From contig OX465282.1 in the NCBI GenBank assembly GCA_949987705.1, forward strand, positions 98,630,070 through 98,694,069: DNA of 64,000 nt, in the 5' to 3' direction. Every line of letters starts with the position of its first letter. The first letter of the stretch is position 1. Positions 1 through 11,033 of this stretch are shown in pieces. Below the pieces are notes generated by a model that was not told the origin of the DNA, made no database searches, and saw only the letters and a list, made by a program, of their open reading frames with translations. This DNA is from Thereva unica. Taxonomy: Eukaryota > Arthropoda > Insecta > Diptera > Therevidae. A program made the position numbers and the translations under genes.

Positions 1-906
1 GGGTTTTCCGTCAAGAGACAATCTGGCGGGCACCATTCCCTTATGTGTGCTAGAATAGATGACTATAAGAAAATGAAGAGAGTGCTTGAGCGTGCGGAAA
101 CGGAATTTTTCTCCTTTACTGCGAAATCGGAGAGAAAAATAACCGTTCTTCTAAAGGGCCTGGATCCTGAAATGGACTCGCAGGAGATACTTACGCTGCT
201 ACGCGAAAAAAATATTAAAGACTTAAAATTTTTGGCGGTGAAGCCTTTTGTAACACCGCACTCGCGCACTACAAAAAAGATACTCCCTTACTTCCTCGTC
301 CAGCTTTCCCCCGAGAGTCGACTAGACAATCTTAAATTAATAAGAGATGTAGGTCACCTCGTAGTTCATTGGGAAAAATTAAATAAAAAAGAAAGTATCC
401 TCCAGTGCATGAGGTGCCAAAGGTTCGGGCATGCTGCACCTAACTGTCACATGGCATTTAGGTGTATCAAGTGCGATAAGAACCACAAGCCAGGAGAATG
501 CCCTCTCGGCCAAGACCGCGTAGATGACAAAAACATGCTATACTGCGTACTCTGCCGTTCAAACGGTCACCCTGCTAATTATCGGGGATGTCCAAAATAC
601 GCAGAACTGAAGAAGAGAATACAGGCGAGGAAGAGCATGATAGAGAAACAAAAAATGCAGAAAGCTGCTATGTTCAAAAACATTGTGAGACCAAACTTAA
701 CATTTGCTCAAATGGCAATGCACGCAGAAACAACAGCGCAACAAGCCCCGGAAGTAGCTCAAGCCCCTTCCGCCGGCAACGATAAAGTTATGGCGATCCT
801 GCTATCTACACAGGGACAATTAGCCGACATAAGACGGCAAGTGAATGAGCAAGGTGCCAGGTTGGACCTTGTTTACTCCATGCTCTTCCCCGAAAACGGG
901 CCGTAA
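1..906 (+). CDS. LINE1 ORF1, gag-like nucleic-acid-binding protein (5' partial)
   Basis: RNA-binding/chaperone protein of a Jockey-type retrotransposon, expected to coat the element RNA in a ribonucleoprotein. The frame is open from base 1; the first ATG in view is at 43 and gives 287 residues, but the true start is probably upstream. Counted from that ATG, zinc knuckle 1 is C122-x2-C-x4-H-x4-C (CMRCQRFGHAAPNC), knuckle 2 is CIKCDKNHKPGEC and knuckle 3 is CVLCRSNGHPANYRGC. A basic stretch rich in K, R and M follows, then a hydrophilic tail. It stops at 904-906, eight bases before the likely ATG of ORF2 (914). No break is visible in the part present. Confidence 0.85.
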   Translation, partial: GFSVKRQSGGHHSLMCARIDDYKKMKRVLERAETEFFSFTAKSERKITVLLKGLDPEMDSQEILTLLREKNIKDLKFLAVKPFVTPHSRTTKKILPYFLVQLSPESRLDNLKLIRDVGHLVVHWEKLNKKESILQCMRCQRFGHAAPNCHMAFRCIKCDKNHKPGECPLGQDRVDDKNMLYCVLCRSNGHPANYRGCPKYAELKKRIQARKSMIEKQKMQKAAMFKNIVRPNLTFAQMAMHAETTAQQAPEVAQAPSAGNDKVMAILLSTQGQLADIRRQVNEQGARLDLVYSMLFPENGP

Positions 907-913
907 GCGTGCA

Positions 914-3900
914 ATGGCAACTCTGGGACAGAACGCAATTAAGATCGTGGCCATAAACGCCAATTCCATTATTAGAATTGAGAGGAGGGCGAACATACTC
1001 TCGTTGCTGCAGCAAGAAGCTCCTGATGTCCTGTTAGTCAGCGAAACTAAGCTCTCTGAGAGACACAGACTGGAGTATAAGAATTATGTAGTTGTCAGGC
1101 GAGATCGCCCTGGTGCTACTCGGGGTGGCGGAACGGCTATCTTTATTAAAAATGGCATTAAGTTTCGGGTACGGCAAAGCAGGGAGATCGAACAGTTTCG
1201 AGTGCTGGAAGCCTGCGTCGTGTATATCCCACTCCAAAGCGGACGTAAGATGTACATAATTGCGGCTTACGCACCCGCAGCTCCACAGGTCGACAGCTTT
1301 GTCAGCGAGCTGGAACAACTTTTTCAAACACTTGGGCTAAGTTCAGAAGAAAATTATTACTTATTGGCCGGAGATCTAAATGCCAAACATAGAGCTTGGG
1401 GAAATCAAATGCCTAACACCAGAGGTAACCACCTGCAAAGATGGTGGGAGTGTAATAGAATCCAGCAGAAAGTCACACTTCTTGCTACGAACATGCCTTC
1501 GTATCCTAGGGGTGAATCGTATCTGGATATATGCTTGCTCGACTCACGTCTGGATAGCGGACGAATAAATTACGAAGATGGAAACTGCCTACGGACTGTA
1601 CCTTACGACAGTGACCACCACGGACTGACCCTCACGGTACAGATGCCACGTGAGTCTATCGAACTGGAGCAGTATGCTGAAGTACAGCCCTATATTTACC
1701 ATAAGGCGAACTGGCCGCGATTTTGCAGGGCAATGGCCCGCACTATACAAACAGAAGGACTAACACCGCCGACAGACCATAATTTGACTAGAGACGAAAT
1801 CGACCATTACTTGAAGGAGATGGATCGAGTCATAGTGCAAACGATGAATCGAGTCATCCCTAAGACAAAAAAACGCGACTGCACGGACTGCTACAGGAAT
1901 TCTACAATCGGCAGATTACAAAGACAAAAAAACCTACTGCTATCGAGACTCAAAACATTACACCGCCAATTCCAAAATCACCGGAATCCAGAAGTCACAA
2001 CATTGAAGTCGTTGATTCGAAACCTCCAGCAACTAATCAAGGAAAATTACTCTAAGTCTATAAATCTGTACTGGAGCAATAAGATCCCAGATAAACAAAA
2101 TCTTCCGAAAAAGGACGCATAACAGACTGGAGAAGCTGAGACTACCGAACAACCAAGACAGTGAAGGACTGTTAAGAAAGGCGGGCTTAGATCCAGATAC
2201 GCATTACCGAGACGATGACAACTGTTATCATGTGGAAGATGAGCAGGACAGAGTTGATTTGGTGGGAGCCTTCTGGCAAAAGGTCTATACAACGAACCCT
2301 CCTGTCCAGCCGAATCGCGACCTGGAAAATCGGGCGCGGCTAAACTACATTGATCTTCAAAGCGAAAACAGAGTTTGGAGATCTGAGAATCGACATTTAG
2401 TCGAATTCAGTGAGGATTGCCCAGCGAACAACATCCCAGAGGCCTCCGAAACCGCGATTTTTGTGAAGAAGGACAATCTAATGCGAATTTTCCACATGCT
2501 AAAAAATAAGAAATCGGCAGGGATCGATGGTATCCCCAATGTGGTTCTAAAGCACTTACCTCAGTGTGCAGTCGCCATTTACACCACGTTGTTTAATAAT
2601 GCTTTGAATAATGCCTATTTTCCGGATTACTGGAAAATGGCCGTGATATATCCTATACCCAAGGATAAAAAAGACAGATCAAATCCTGGCAATCTTCGGC
2701 CAATAAGCTTGCTACCAAACATCAGCAAAGTGTTCGAAGTGGTAATCAGCCGCTCGCTGACAAGTTGGGTTGAGGACAAAAATATTATTCCGGACAATCA
2801 GTTTGGATTCCGAGCGGAACATGGCACTATCCATGCTTGCGCAAAACTGGTGTCTGATATACAGTGGATTTTGCCAAAAGATATATGGGTTGAGGGACTT
2901 CTCCTGAAACTAACAATGAACGGGATGAATGGTCCCCTACTTCGAATTATCTACGACATGATAACGGGGAGGAAGTTTCTTGTTAAAAGTGGGAACTACA
3001 CCTCAAAAATCTTTGACATTAAAAACGGGCTGCAGCAGGGAGCAGTAAATTCGCCACTCCTTTTCAATATATACACAAGCGATTTAATAGGATCTCTTCA
3101 AAGCGCTTTAGCGTTCGCAGACGACCTAGTTATATACCGATCAGGCCCGAAGATTGGCGTTATCCAGACGCTTCTACAACGTGATTTCGAGACAATCGAG
3201 CGTTATGCTAATGATTGGAAATTGAAAATCAATCATGGAAAGTGCGAAACGATCCTTTTCAGAACTCCACTTAACAAATCTCCACGCGATGTTAGAAGGA
3301 ACTGGAAGACGTTACATGTTCGAAGCCATGCGGGACAGACGCTGGAGAGGAAAACCGAGGTTAGGTACTTGGGGATTTGGCTGGATCAGTACATGTATTA
3401 CGAGAGTCATATACGTACTGCTATAGTCAAAGCCCAGAAGGCCTTCCATATGACGAAGAAGCTCTTTTACAGCAAGCACCTTAACTCAAGGGTTAAGGTG
3501 AATTGCTATAAGAGCTTGGTCAGACCGGTTCTTACTTACGGCTGCCCCGTATGGTGGAATATAGCCCCATCATATATGGAAAAGATGAGGATGTTTGAAA
3601 GACAATGCTTGAGAGCATGCTTGAGCATGTATCGAACTCCCGAATCGAACTACAAAAAATTTTATGCTAACAAATCCTATACGGAAAAGCAAAAACCATG
3701 AGGGTGGACAATTTCATAATCAGATTAATCAGAAATCACGTTGTAAGAGCGACGGAAAGCAACAATCCTCTCATCTTCGGAGCTTACTATCCCCGACCAG
3801 ACTTTTATGAAACGACAAGACGGACAGGACAAATACCGCCCGAAGCATTCCCATGGCTAGATGCGTTAGGGCTGATACAGGATAGGGAGGGAGTTCCTTT

Positions 3901-4066
3901 AATTTACCACGCGTATCGTCGCGCGCGAGATAAACGTGTGTTGCACGAAAGAGTCGATGGACTTAACGCACAACTCCTGCGATTCAGTACAGGTGTAGGC
4001 CCTATAGATAAAGAGGAAGCCTCCAGGGCCAGTAGGAGGTACTGGTGGTTGGAAGAGGCAGGTTAA
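914..4066 (+). pseudogene. LINE1 ORF2: endonuclease-reverse transcriptase, frameshifted and missing RT motif A
   Basis: The likely start ATG is at 914 (MATLGQN). The endonuclease reads cleanly to 2122, with VSETKL (catalytic Glu), RGGGTAIFI, LLAGDLNAKH and the terminal SDHHGL signature. A frame change near the A run at 2108-2112 moves the frame, and the RT is open from about 2103 to 3701: SAGIDGIPN, LRPISLLPN, QFGFRAEHGT, QQGAVNSPLLF and the catalytic FADDLVIY. The block that should carry the first catalytic Asp (motif A, D-x3-AFD) is absent: the text jumps from DIQWILPKD to IWVEGLLLKL near 2880, a deletion of roughly 15-20 codons by comparison with the family. A second frameshift near 3690 precedes the C-terminal domain (3698-4066). 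Inactive. Confidence 0.85.
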
Positions 4067-6278
4067 AAAGCGTGTTTCGGTGCGAATGAGCAAAAAAATA
4101 GTTTAAGTAGGATCACGATCCTTATATAGTTTTAAGTTAGCAGTAGGTTAGGGTAGGTAGCTTGTAAGTCTTTTTACACTAGGTTAAGTTTAATAAAATA
4201 GGTTAAGTTAGCTAAGTTTTTTTTCTTTATCTTACAATATTTTCTTAGCATGTAGCATATAGTTAAGCATTTATGTATCGTTCGAATCGAATAAAGAGGC
4301 CGAAAGGCAATTCCAAATAGTTTAAGTAGATAGAGTCTAACCTAGAGTGCCCGCAGAGGGCCAGTAAGTTTCTTTTTAAGGTACATAGGGAAAATAGGTT
4401 TAAGCGTAGCCTGTATTACAATATAGTTATAATAAATATGCTTAAAAAAAAAATAGTATTTCTTGAAAAGATTAAAAAAAGACAATTATTTGTTTGTTAC
4501 TTGCTTATATTTTTATAAAAACTATATTTTTTTGCACTTCTTGCATCGTTTAACAATTTTTTGTTCAAAACAAAAGTATCAAATGCTTTGTGGCATTCAA
4601 CATTTAAATTAATATATATTAGTAGCTCATTTTTTATTAACGAGATACTTGCTCTGTTTCTCTCTTCTCGCCACTTCGAATTCATAATTGAAAATATCCT
4701 TTCTGTAATTGCTGAAGTGGCGGGAATAGAGAGCAAAAATGAAATAATCTTAAATAAATTCGGTAAGTTATTATCACTATTTTTAAAAATGTGCTGCCAT
4801 TTTTGGCCAGTAGTACTGTCAGTAAAATTACTACAATCTTTCACTTTTGCGAAAATTTCTTTTAATACTGATATTTCAGAATAAAGTTCGTCCATTTTGA
4901 TACTTAACTTTTCTTGTAAATTTAGAACATCTAATATTACATCAAAATCATCAAATGAAATCTCGTGTTTCAAATTTAATTTTTGGATTTTGCACAACCA
5001 ATTACTTTCATCAAAATTAAACCATTTATTTAAATAGTCCAGACATTTATCAATAAACGCTAGAAAGTTCTCTTTAATTTTATTACTTTCTGTAAGGGAT
5101 GTGGCTTATAAAGATTGCAATAGTTTTTTAGTTTCATAACCAAAAAAGCAGTCTTTTTTACGTTGTTCTAGTGCCGATTTTAAAGTTGACATAATATTAT
5201 ACACATCTACGACTGCAATGTTATTACCTTCAAGTTGTTTAACAGCTTTATGAAAGTTATGTAAAAAATGGCTTACAAAACTCAAAAATATTTGAACTTT
5301 ACTGTCTCCTTCAGTTTCATTCATCAATAATATATTTTTAATGTGTGTAGGGCACTCCTCTCCTAAACTAATAAAATAATTATTCAAAGGCTTCCAATTC
5401 CGAAGTATGTTGTCCACACAAGGCAGCAATGAAAGCCACCTAGTGCCAACATATCGTTTCAGCTCATGCCATTCACATTCAATAGCAGCAAAAAAATTTT
5501 TAAGCTCTTCTCTTCTTACTGCAGATACGGAGAAATGGCTGTAAATTTTTAAAATTACATTCTCTACATCAATTGTCAAAAAATTCATTGCATGCTTGAC
5601 TGTGTTGTGAACTATGTGCGCATGACAATTGCCCTTAACCAAATTAGGCACTAGATGTTCTATATTTTTATACAGAGAATGGTGAATTCCGAAGTTCGCA
5701 TTGGTATTATCTGCGCTCAGACCAGATATTTTATTAAACGATAGTTTGTTCTGGGTTAATGATTTATTAATAGCATCAAACATACCATTTGCTGATTCAT
5801 CGCAATTTTCGTAAAAGTCTAACAGCTTGTTTTGAATCCCATTCTCTATATCAAAATATTGAACAACTAAAGGAAATAGTTTGATATTTTTTCTGTTACT
5901 TGCATCAGTTTGCAAACAAAAATATAAATCGGGGGCATTTAAATCATTTAGTGTAGTTTGCAAAGCAAAAGGTCCTAAAACTTCATTAACCAGTGCTTCC
6001 ATTTTAGTGCGTCCTAATTATATGTTTAAAGCAGTTTTAGAATCAACATATATGCTTTTATTAAGTTTCACGGTGCAGTCCATGCTGTTGTAGGATAGAT
6101 TGTGATTCACAGTATGGTAGGTTAAGGCAAGTTCATTGGCGGTTGTCTTGTCATCAGAAGTAATTGCAAAGGAAGCAGGGGAAGAGCCCGAAGAACCAAA
6201 AAAGCGACTTAATGTGGAAGTTTTCTTGCAAAGCTCAGCTTTAAGTTTATGTTGCTTTGTCTCACCATGTTGTTTAAT

Positions 6279-6381
6279 CTGTAATGAGTTCAAAATTCCA
6301 CACAAATACTCATAGAAATCCAAAAAAATTATGAACAAAAAAACAAGAAGTATGCAAATGCCTAATCTAAAAAAAAATCAC
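6279..6381 (-). other. 103-bp GT-AG intron in hAT-A transposase
   Basis: On the minus strand exon 1 ends GGACAG, followed by GTGATT at 6381-6376. The acceptor is CATTACAG ending at 6279, followed by ATTAAACAACATGG. The join is phase 0 and unites the two halves of the BED-like zinc finger (C-x2-C in exon 1, H-x5-H in exon 2), which supports the intron. A pyrimidine-rich stretch precedes the acceptor only weakly. Confidence 0.7.
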
Positions 6382-7265
6382 CTGTCCAATGCCGCTTTTC
6401 CCGATAGAAATTGATATGTTACATAATACACATTTCGCATTAAAGACATTTTGAGAATCTTGGGAAAGCCAATCATACACTCTTTCCCACTCAGTTTTAT
6501 ATTTTTGGAGTCTTTTTGGTATTTTCCGCTTTTTAGTGGGCGTTAGGAAAGCACTTGTTGACGCACTTTCATTATCACCAGGCCCGTAGAGAGGAAATCC
6601 GGGCCCGGGGGGCTAGTAATGACGGGCCCCTATATGTAATTTGGAAATTAAAAATTCGTGGTGATGATCCCCAAAGTTTTTATATTTTTATGACTTTTTG
6701 TTGTTGGAATAACCGGTTATCACAATAACGAATTCGATGTGAAAAAAATGTAGTTTATTCACAAAGCGAACATATTTTATTATATATATTTTTTAAAATA
6801 TATTATATATATTTTATTTTTGCAAATTATTCAATACTTATTCACATAAATCCTTCCTAATATTATAAATGCGAAAGTAACTGTGCCGGGGTCACTTTAA
6901 TATAAATAATTTTGTCCAGTTTAAAAACACCAAACTTTCTATGACTACAAGTTTATTTTTACATGAAACTATTTCAATTATAAAATTCACTATATCAATT
7001 GCTTAATAACACATTTATAAGGTTTAGTTCAGATAAAATAATAATAATTCAAGTTCATTGATAATTCACTTAATTAAATCAATTCATTACTACACTTAAA
7101 ATTAATATTAATATTCACTCTTGGTTAAATTGCTTTAATATGGTTGACTTGGTTAGTCTTGATTTCCAGCAATATTGCCGTTGCTGGTTCTACTCTTGAA
7201 GGTTCGCTTCGCTGCTGGATCTACTGTTGAAGATTCGTTTAGCTGCCGAGACTGGATGCTGCTGG

Positions 7266-7508
7266 CAGTGCCGTAGCGAGGGTCTCGGGGGCCCTTGTGC
7301 AAGATTTCGTAAGGGGCCCTTGAAAATGAATTTCTAAAAAAAAATGTGATTTCGAAGCCTTTTTTTCTGGGACAATGGTTGTGTCTTCTTCACTTATGTT
7401 AACTCTTGTTAACCATGATGTCAGTTTTTTAGTATTTTCAACACTTGCACTTTCTTTACGCTTTTTTTCGGCTCTTTTTTGATGACCACTTGGATAGCAG
7501 CGTTTCAT
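7266..7508 (-). pseudogene. hAT-C transposase N-terminal remnant
   Basis: From ATG at 7508-7506 the text reads MKRCYPSGHQKRAEKKRKE and then TKKLTSWLTRVNISEED. A short basic lysine-rich head leading to a K-L-x-S-(F/W) motif is the usual beginning of ZNF-MYM/Tip100-type hAT transposases. The frame then runs into non-coding subterminal sequence. The rest (zinc finger, DDE, dimerisation domain) is deleted. Confidence 0.5.
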
Positions 7509-7681
7509 ATTGCAACGGAAATCGTTGAACTTATTATTGTATCCCACAATGCCTGCATGTAACACGGTGTAAGACAAACAGCGTGCTAAGCAATGCTGAG
7601 TTTTTTGCACTGTTACTCGAAGTTAGTGTCGCTCGTACAACGCGAGAGCACGAGAAGTTTAAAACAAAAGAGCGTTGTGCC

Positions 7682-8132
7682 CACTGACATATAGTAATGG
7701 ACTGCTAAATAAGCAAAATCCCATACAAAAAAGTGGCACCAAAAACTATTGCTGCCTCACTCCCACGTTAAATTCCAATGAACTGTAATCGTCAGCGCAT
7801 GTCAGCGATGTAAACATAATTAGAGAAAAGTAGAACAGGTATAGTTTTTGTTCTTCTGTCTCACTCTTGAGCTATTTTGAAAAGTTCGTTAAACGGGGGA
7901 AATAACCGTCACATTTTTGAGATAAATACATTTATTTAATGGAAAAACTGATAATAAATAAAAATGAGTGATGGAAATTTTGTTTCTATTAATTATTATG
8001 AACATTTTATCACTTGTTTTCCCCTAAATTCGAAGAAAAAATTTTTGTTTAAGTAAAAAAGGTTTTCTATTTCTGGAGAAGAATGGTGCCATTCAGCATT
8101 GTCAATCAGCAGTCCATTACTATATGTCAGTG
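7682..8132. mobile_element. hAT-D: 451-bp hAT-type MITE (8-bp TSD GTTGTGCC)
   Basis: Terminal inverted repeat CACTGACATATAGTAATGG continuing to ACTGCT at both ends. GTTGTGCC is exactly duplicated at 7674-7681 and 8133-8140. No coding capacity. The 8-bp duplication is the hAT hallmark. Lies inside hAT-C. Confidence 0.88.
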
Positions 8133-8140
8133 GTTGTGCC

Positions 8141-8438
8141 TAAAGGTGAAATTTCATGTGGGCGTCAAGCGTTGAGCGTCAAGTGTTTTCAATGCAACAG
8201 AAAGAGAGCGACTATATTTCTTTCTCTGTCTGTTGCATTGTAAAAACTTAACGCTCGACGCTTGACGCTCCCACGAAATCTCTACTTAAAGGTCTTATTC
8301 ATAGGGGCGTCAAGCGTCGAGCGTCAAGTTTGTACTGGTTTTTACGAAACAGAAAGATCTATTTCTGCACTTGTTTGTTGCATTGTAAAAAACTTTACGC
8401 CCAATGCCTGACGCTCATCCCATGAAATCGCTACCTAA
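8141..8438. mobile_element. Tandem dimer of a palindromic Harbinger-like MITE sharing TAA sites
   Basis: Unit 1 (8144-8286) and unit 2 (8290-8435) are each hairpins: GGCGTCAAGCGTTGAGCGTC pairs with its complement near 8250-8268, and the same pattern recurs at 8305-8415 with ATGCAACAGA/TGTTGCAT inner arms. TAA occurs before, between and after the units (8141, 8287, 8436). TAA/TTA duplication is the PIF/Harbinger hallmark, so this reads as two units joined at one shared target site. Confidence 0.65.
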
Positions 8439-8740
8439 TGCATGTAAATAATAAAATCATAAGCTCTCTAACAAAGCAGCGTTCATTAAAAAAAAGGGTT
8501 CTCGAAAACATTTTCTATTAGATTTAGATACTAATAAGAGCGTTCTAGAAAAAAAAGTTTCCCAGGGGCCCTTTCCATAAAAAAGTAGATCCAATTTTAT
8601 ACAATGTTATAAAAACGTTATCGAAGATCTTTTCTAGCTTATACTTTAAAACGAATTCTAAAAAAAAAATCTTCGGGGGCCCCTCAGGGCCGGGGGCCCT
8701 GGTGCGCCGCACCGCCTGCACATGCCTAGTTACGGCGCTG

Positions 8741-9456
8741 GCTGCTGGAGCTACCGTTGTAGGTTCGTTTTCGCTACTCGTACTAGATGCTGCCTCTAAG
8801 TACGCCAATATTGGGAGGGCTGAAATTCAATGTTAGTTTTGAAACTTGTATTAGATGCTGTCTCGATACGACCAGCAAAGGGGAGTTGAAGCCTCGATAC
8901 GACATTCAACTTAGATTTGGGAATTTGGGTTGATTCGTCTTACTTAGGAAAGCTGTTTCGGTACAACTAGCTTTCGGGTGTTGAAGTTTCATCACATCAT
9001 TCAACACGGTTGATTGGGTGAGATCGCTTGTTGGTTCCTTCAGACTCGTTCCGTCATGAAAGATCAAAGTGATCTGAGATTTTCGATCGACTGGCTGCGC
9101 TATATATTTCGTTCCTGACAATGGCAATTTTTTGGAAGGCAATGTGGGGGGGGGGGCCATTGGAATTGGAATTTGCTTCAATTATTGTGTATGTGTCTCT
9201 TCTTGTTATGTATATCAGCTGTTGTACATAGCAGCTGTTTTATATATTTTTGTTTTGACATTTGGCATAATGGAGGAGGTGAGTTTTTTATTTTATTTGA
9301 TGAAATATTTTAATATTTATGATTGCCCTTTTTTTGTTTTTATGTTTTATACGGGAGCCAAACTTCAGGATTTTCAAGGTAAGTATGTATAATGACCATA
9401 CGTTGTTTATGATATTAATGTTTATATTTTCAGAGTTTAATTTAGGACTGAACAGT
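8741..9456. other. Right part of the unclassified insertion, no supported gene
   Basis: Contains degenerate repeats of a GTATCGAGNC...CATCTAATAC motif (8830-8900), a G homopolymer near 9147-9158, and AT-rich sequence from 9180. Short ORFs on both strands are not recognisable. Confidence 0.4.
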
Positions 9457-10547
9457 AACTCTGTCTGTCTGTCTGTCTGTCTGTTACGCTTTCACGCCTA
9501 AACCACTGGACCGATTTTGATGAAATTTGCTACAGACATAGTTTAGACCTTGGAGACGGACATAGTCTACTTTTTTGGAGAAAAAAAGGGTTGAATGGGG
9601 TGAAATGGGGTTCAAACAGTTGTAAGGGGATTTTTTTCTGTAGGTACTTTTTTTTCTATTGTATAAAAAGTAACTGACTGACAGACAACGCACAACCTAA
9701 ACCGCTAGAGCTAAAGGGCTGAAATTTGAACAGTGCATCCCTAGCGATTTTTCGAAATTCATCCCCTAAGGGGGTGAAATGGGGCTTACCCAAACCGCTG
9801 GATCTATAGGGCTGAAATTTTGACAGTGCATCCCTTTATTGACGTGGACATCCACTAAGAAGCGATTTTTCGAAATTCATCCCGTAAGTGGGTGAATTGC
9901 GGTCAACCCAAAACTATAGGGCTGAAATTTTGACAGTGCATTCCTATAATGACCTGGACATCTAATAAAAAGCGATTTTTCGCAATTCATCTCTTAAGGG
10001 GTGAAAGGGAGTCAACCCAAAACCGCTAGAGCTATAAGGCTGAAATTTTGACAGTGCATCCCTATAATGGCGTGGACATCCACTATAAAAAATTCATCCC
10101 CTAAGGGGGTGAAATGGGGGAGTTCAGTGGATTGTGAATGAAGGAGAAGCGTCTCTACACATCTATATAGGGGTTTTTTCCGCGGGCCCTTCCAGGAAGA
10201 ATATTTCGATGGTTAAAGGTGCTGTCAGACGTTGCAAGTAAAGCGCTTGCAGCCAGCATTTTACTTGCTAAAACTTATGCTCGCTACGTCTGACCAGCTT
10301 GCAAGTACTTTATGAAAGCATTTTTAAACTTTCATGCGAGCACTATCACTTGAAGTGCTCGGTTTGTGTGACTAGTAGGCTTAGTGAACTTTAGCGAACT
10401 CTCTCAGAGCGAAATGCTTGCATGCGAGCACTTTCATTTGCATTTGCTGGACTAGCAAGTATTTTCACTTTCAGCAGTAAGCTGAGAATTTTTGATGCAA
10501 GTGAGTTTTTGATTTTGATTTGATTGATTTGTCTCCTCAAATATAAG

Positions 10548-10961
10548 ATGCAAGGAAGCACAGACAAAAAGGTTTGGACACATGAAGAGACAGTGAAACT
10601 TATTGAAGAGTTGGAAGTACGCCCCTGCATTTGGCAGAAAAAAGATTCGCAATTTTGCAACAAATATGCAAAAAGTGCCGCTATTGAGGAAATTGCCAAG
10701 GGCATGGCTGTCTCCGAAGTAGCGGTTAAAGAAAAAATTAGATCGTTGCGCACCATTTTTTTGCAGAATTTTAATAAAAAAAAATTGAAAAGTGGCAGTG
10801 CCGGAGGACACCAGCCGAAATGGGAGTACTTTAAGGCACTCATGTTTCTAAAAAGTGAAGTTGCCACCGCTGGAGAGATCGTTAATTCTTCCACGCTCAT
10901 AAAACTTTCGCACCCAAACTGTTCGCTCTGTTTTTGGTCGCATTTCTTCCTCTTCAAGTAA
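10548..10961 (+). CDS. Harbinger-encoded MADF (Myb/SANT-like) DNA-binding protein, C-terminus replaced
   Basis: ATG at 10548 gives MQGSTDKKVWTHEETVKL, with WTHEETVKLIEELEVRPCIW (helix 1 of a MADF/SANT domain), IEEIAKGM, VKEKIRSLRTIFLQ (central helix) and KWEYFKALMFL (closing helix). In PIF/Harbinger elements the Myb/SANT-like partner binds the termini and brings the transposase to them (established family role). After FLKSEV (about 10862) the text is the complement of the transposase start, so the last ~30 codons are a by-product of the internal deletion. The MADF domain looks whole and unbroken, so the protein could still be made. Usual partners are longer, with an acidic or BESS-like tail. 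Confidence 0.7.
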   Translation: MQGSTDKKVWTHEETVKLIEELEVRPCIWQKKDSQFCNKYAKSAAIEEIAKGMAVSEVAVKEKIRSLRTIFLQNFNKKKLKSGSAGGHQPKWEYFKALMFLKSEVATAGEIVNSSTLIKLSHPNCSLCFWSHFFLFK

Positions 10962-11033
10962 ATCCGCTGCTGCATACAATAACGCACGGTGGCGTCGCAA
11001 CAACGCCAATTTCATTTGCACTTGATTAGACAT
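10865..11033 (-). pseudogene. Harbinger transposase N-terminal fragment
   Basis: From ATG 11033-11031: LRRHRALLYAAADLLEEEE followed by RTVWVRKFYERGRINDLS. The W-V-(R/K)-x2-x2-R-x2-x-G block is the conserved start of HARBI1-like transposases. It ends abruptly in MADF-gene sequence at the deletion junction. The catalytic domain is absent. Confidence 0.55.

Larger units (their letters stand above)
1..4452 (+). mobile_element. Jockey-like non-LTR retrotransposon (LINE1), 5' end cut by window
   Basis: Two-ORF LINE: a gag-like ORF1 with three CCHC zinc knuckles, then an apurinic-type endonuclease and a reverse transcriptase, then a 3' UTR from 4067 with AATAAA-type signals near 4289 and 4430 and a short A tail at 4443-4452. 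ORF1 is open from base 1, so the 5' end lies outside the window. The three-knuckle ORF1 plus EN-RT order is typical of the Jockey clade (family knowledge). The 3' tail abuts the 3' flank of hAT-A, so I infer that the LINE landed inside hAT-A and that the missing hAT-A end lies to the left of the window. Confidence 0.85.
7266..8740 (-). mobile_element. hAT-C: Tip100-like hAT deletion derivative (8-bp TSD GCTGCTGG)
   Basis: Termini CAGTGCCGTAGCGAGG (left) and CAGCGCCGTAACTAGG (right, complement) match the CAGTGGCGTARCNAGG type of Tip100-group hATs (family knowledge). GCTGCTGG lies exactly outside both ends (7258-7265, 8741-8748). GGGGCCCTTG-like text recurs inside both ends. It keeps only the first part of a transposase and contains a hAT MITE and a Harbinger MITE dimer. 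Confidence 0.85.
6883..9453. mobile_element. Unclassified insertion in the array element (TSD AGTAACT)
   Basis: AGTAACT occurs at 6876-6882 and 9454-9460. The intact paralog at 61790-61826 (complement) has GCGAAAGTAACTCTGTCTG without interruption, so the insertion edges are well placed. The ends (GTGCCGGGGTCAC on the left; GTTCAGTCC on the complement of the right) do not form a convincing terminal inverted repeat. After removal of hAT-C the minus strand has Ser/Thr/Ala-rich repeat-like open text (ASSTSSENEPTTVAPAAS) and a 91-codon ORF at 9181-8906 (KYIAQPVDRKSQ) that I do not recognise. A plus-strand ATGGAGGAG|GTGAGT near 9270 looks like a first exon and donor, unproven. Confidence 0.5.
6853..10118 (-). 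repeat. Tandem-array element copy 1, interrupted by a 2.6-kb insertion
   Basis: Same family as the array at 59952-61826, opposite orientation. One terminus (CTAATATTATAAATGCGAAA) is at 6859-6878. The (TCTG)n tract with TTACGCTTTCACGCC follows at 9461-9500. Then come about four degenerate units containing CAGTGCATCCCTATAATG and CCCCTAAGGGGGTGAAATGGG up to 10118. The middle (6883-9453) is foreign and flanked by AGTAACT. Microsatellite-plus-array structures like this are often Helentron-like in insects, but I see no coding proof. Confidence 0.65.

Noticed and set aside
9132..9501. Hydrophobic ORFs (FYLMKYFNIYDCPFF-type) as a membrane protein
   Set aside because: They are translated AT-rich sequence next to a G run and a TCTG microsatellite; no start context and no family.
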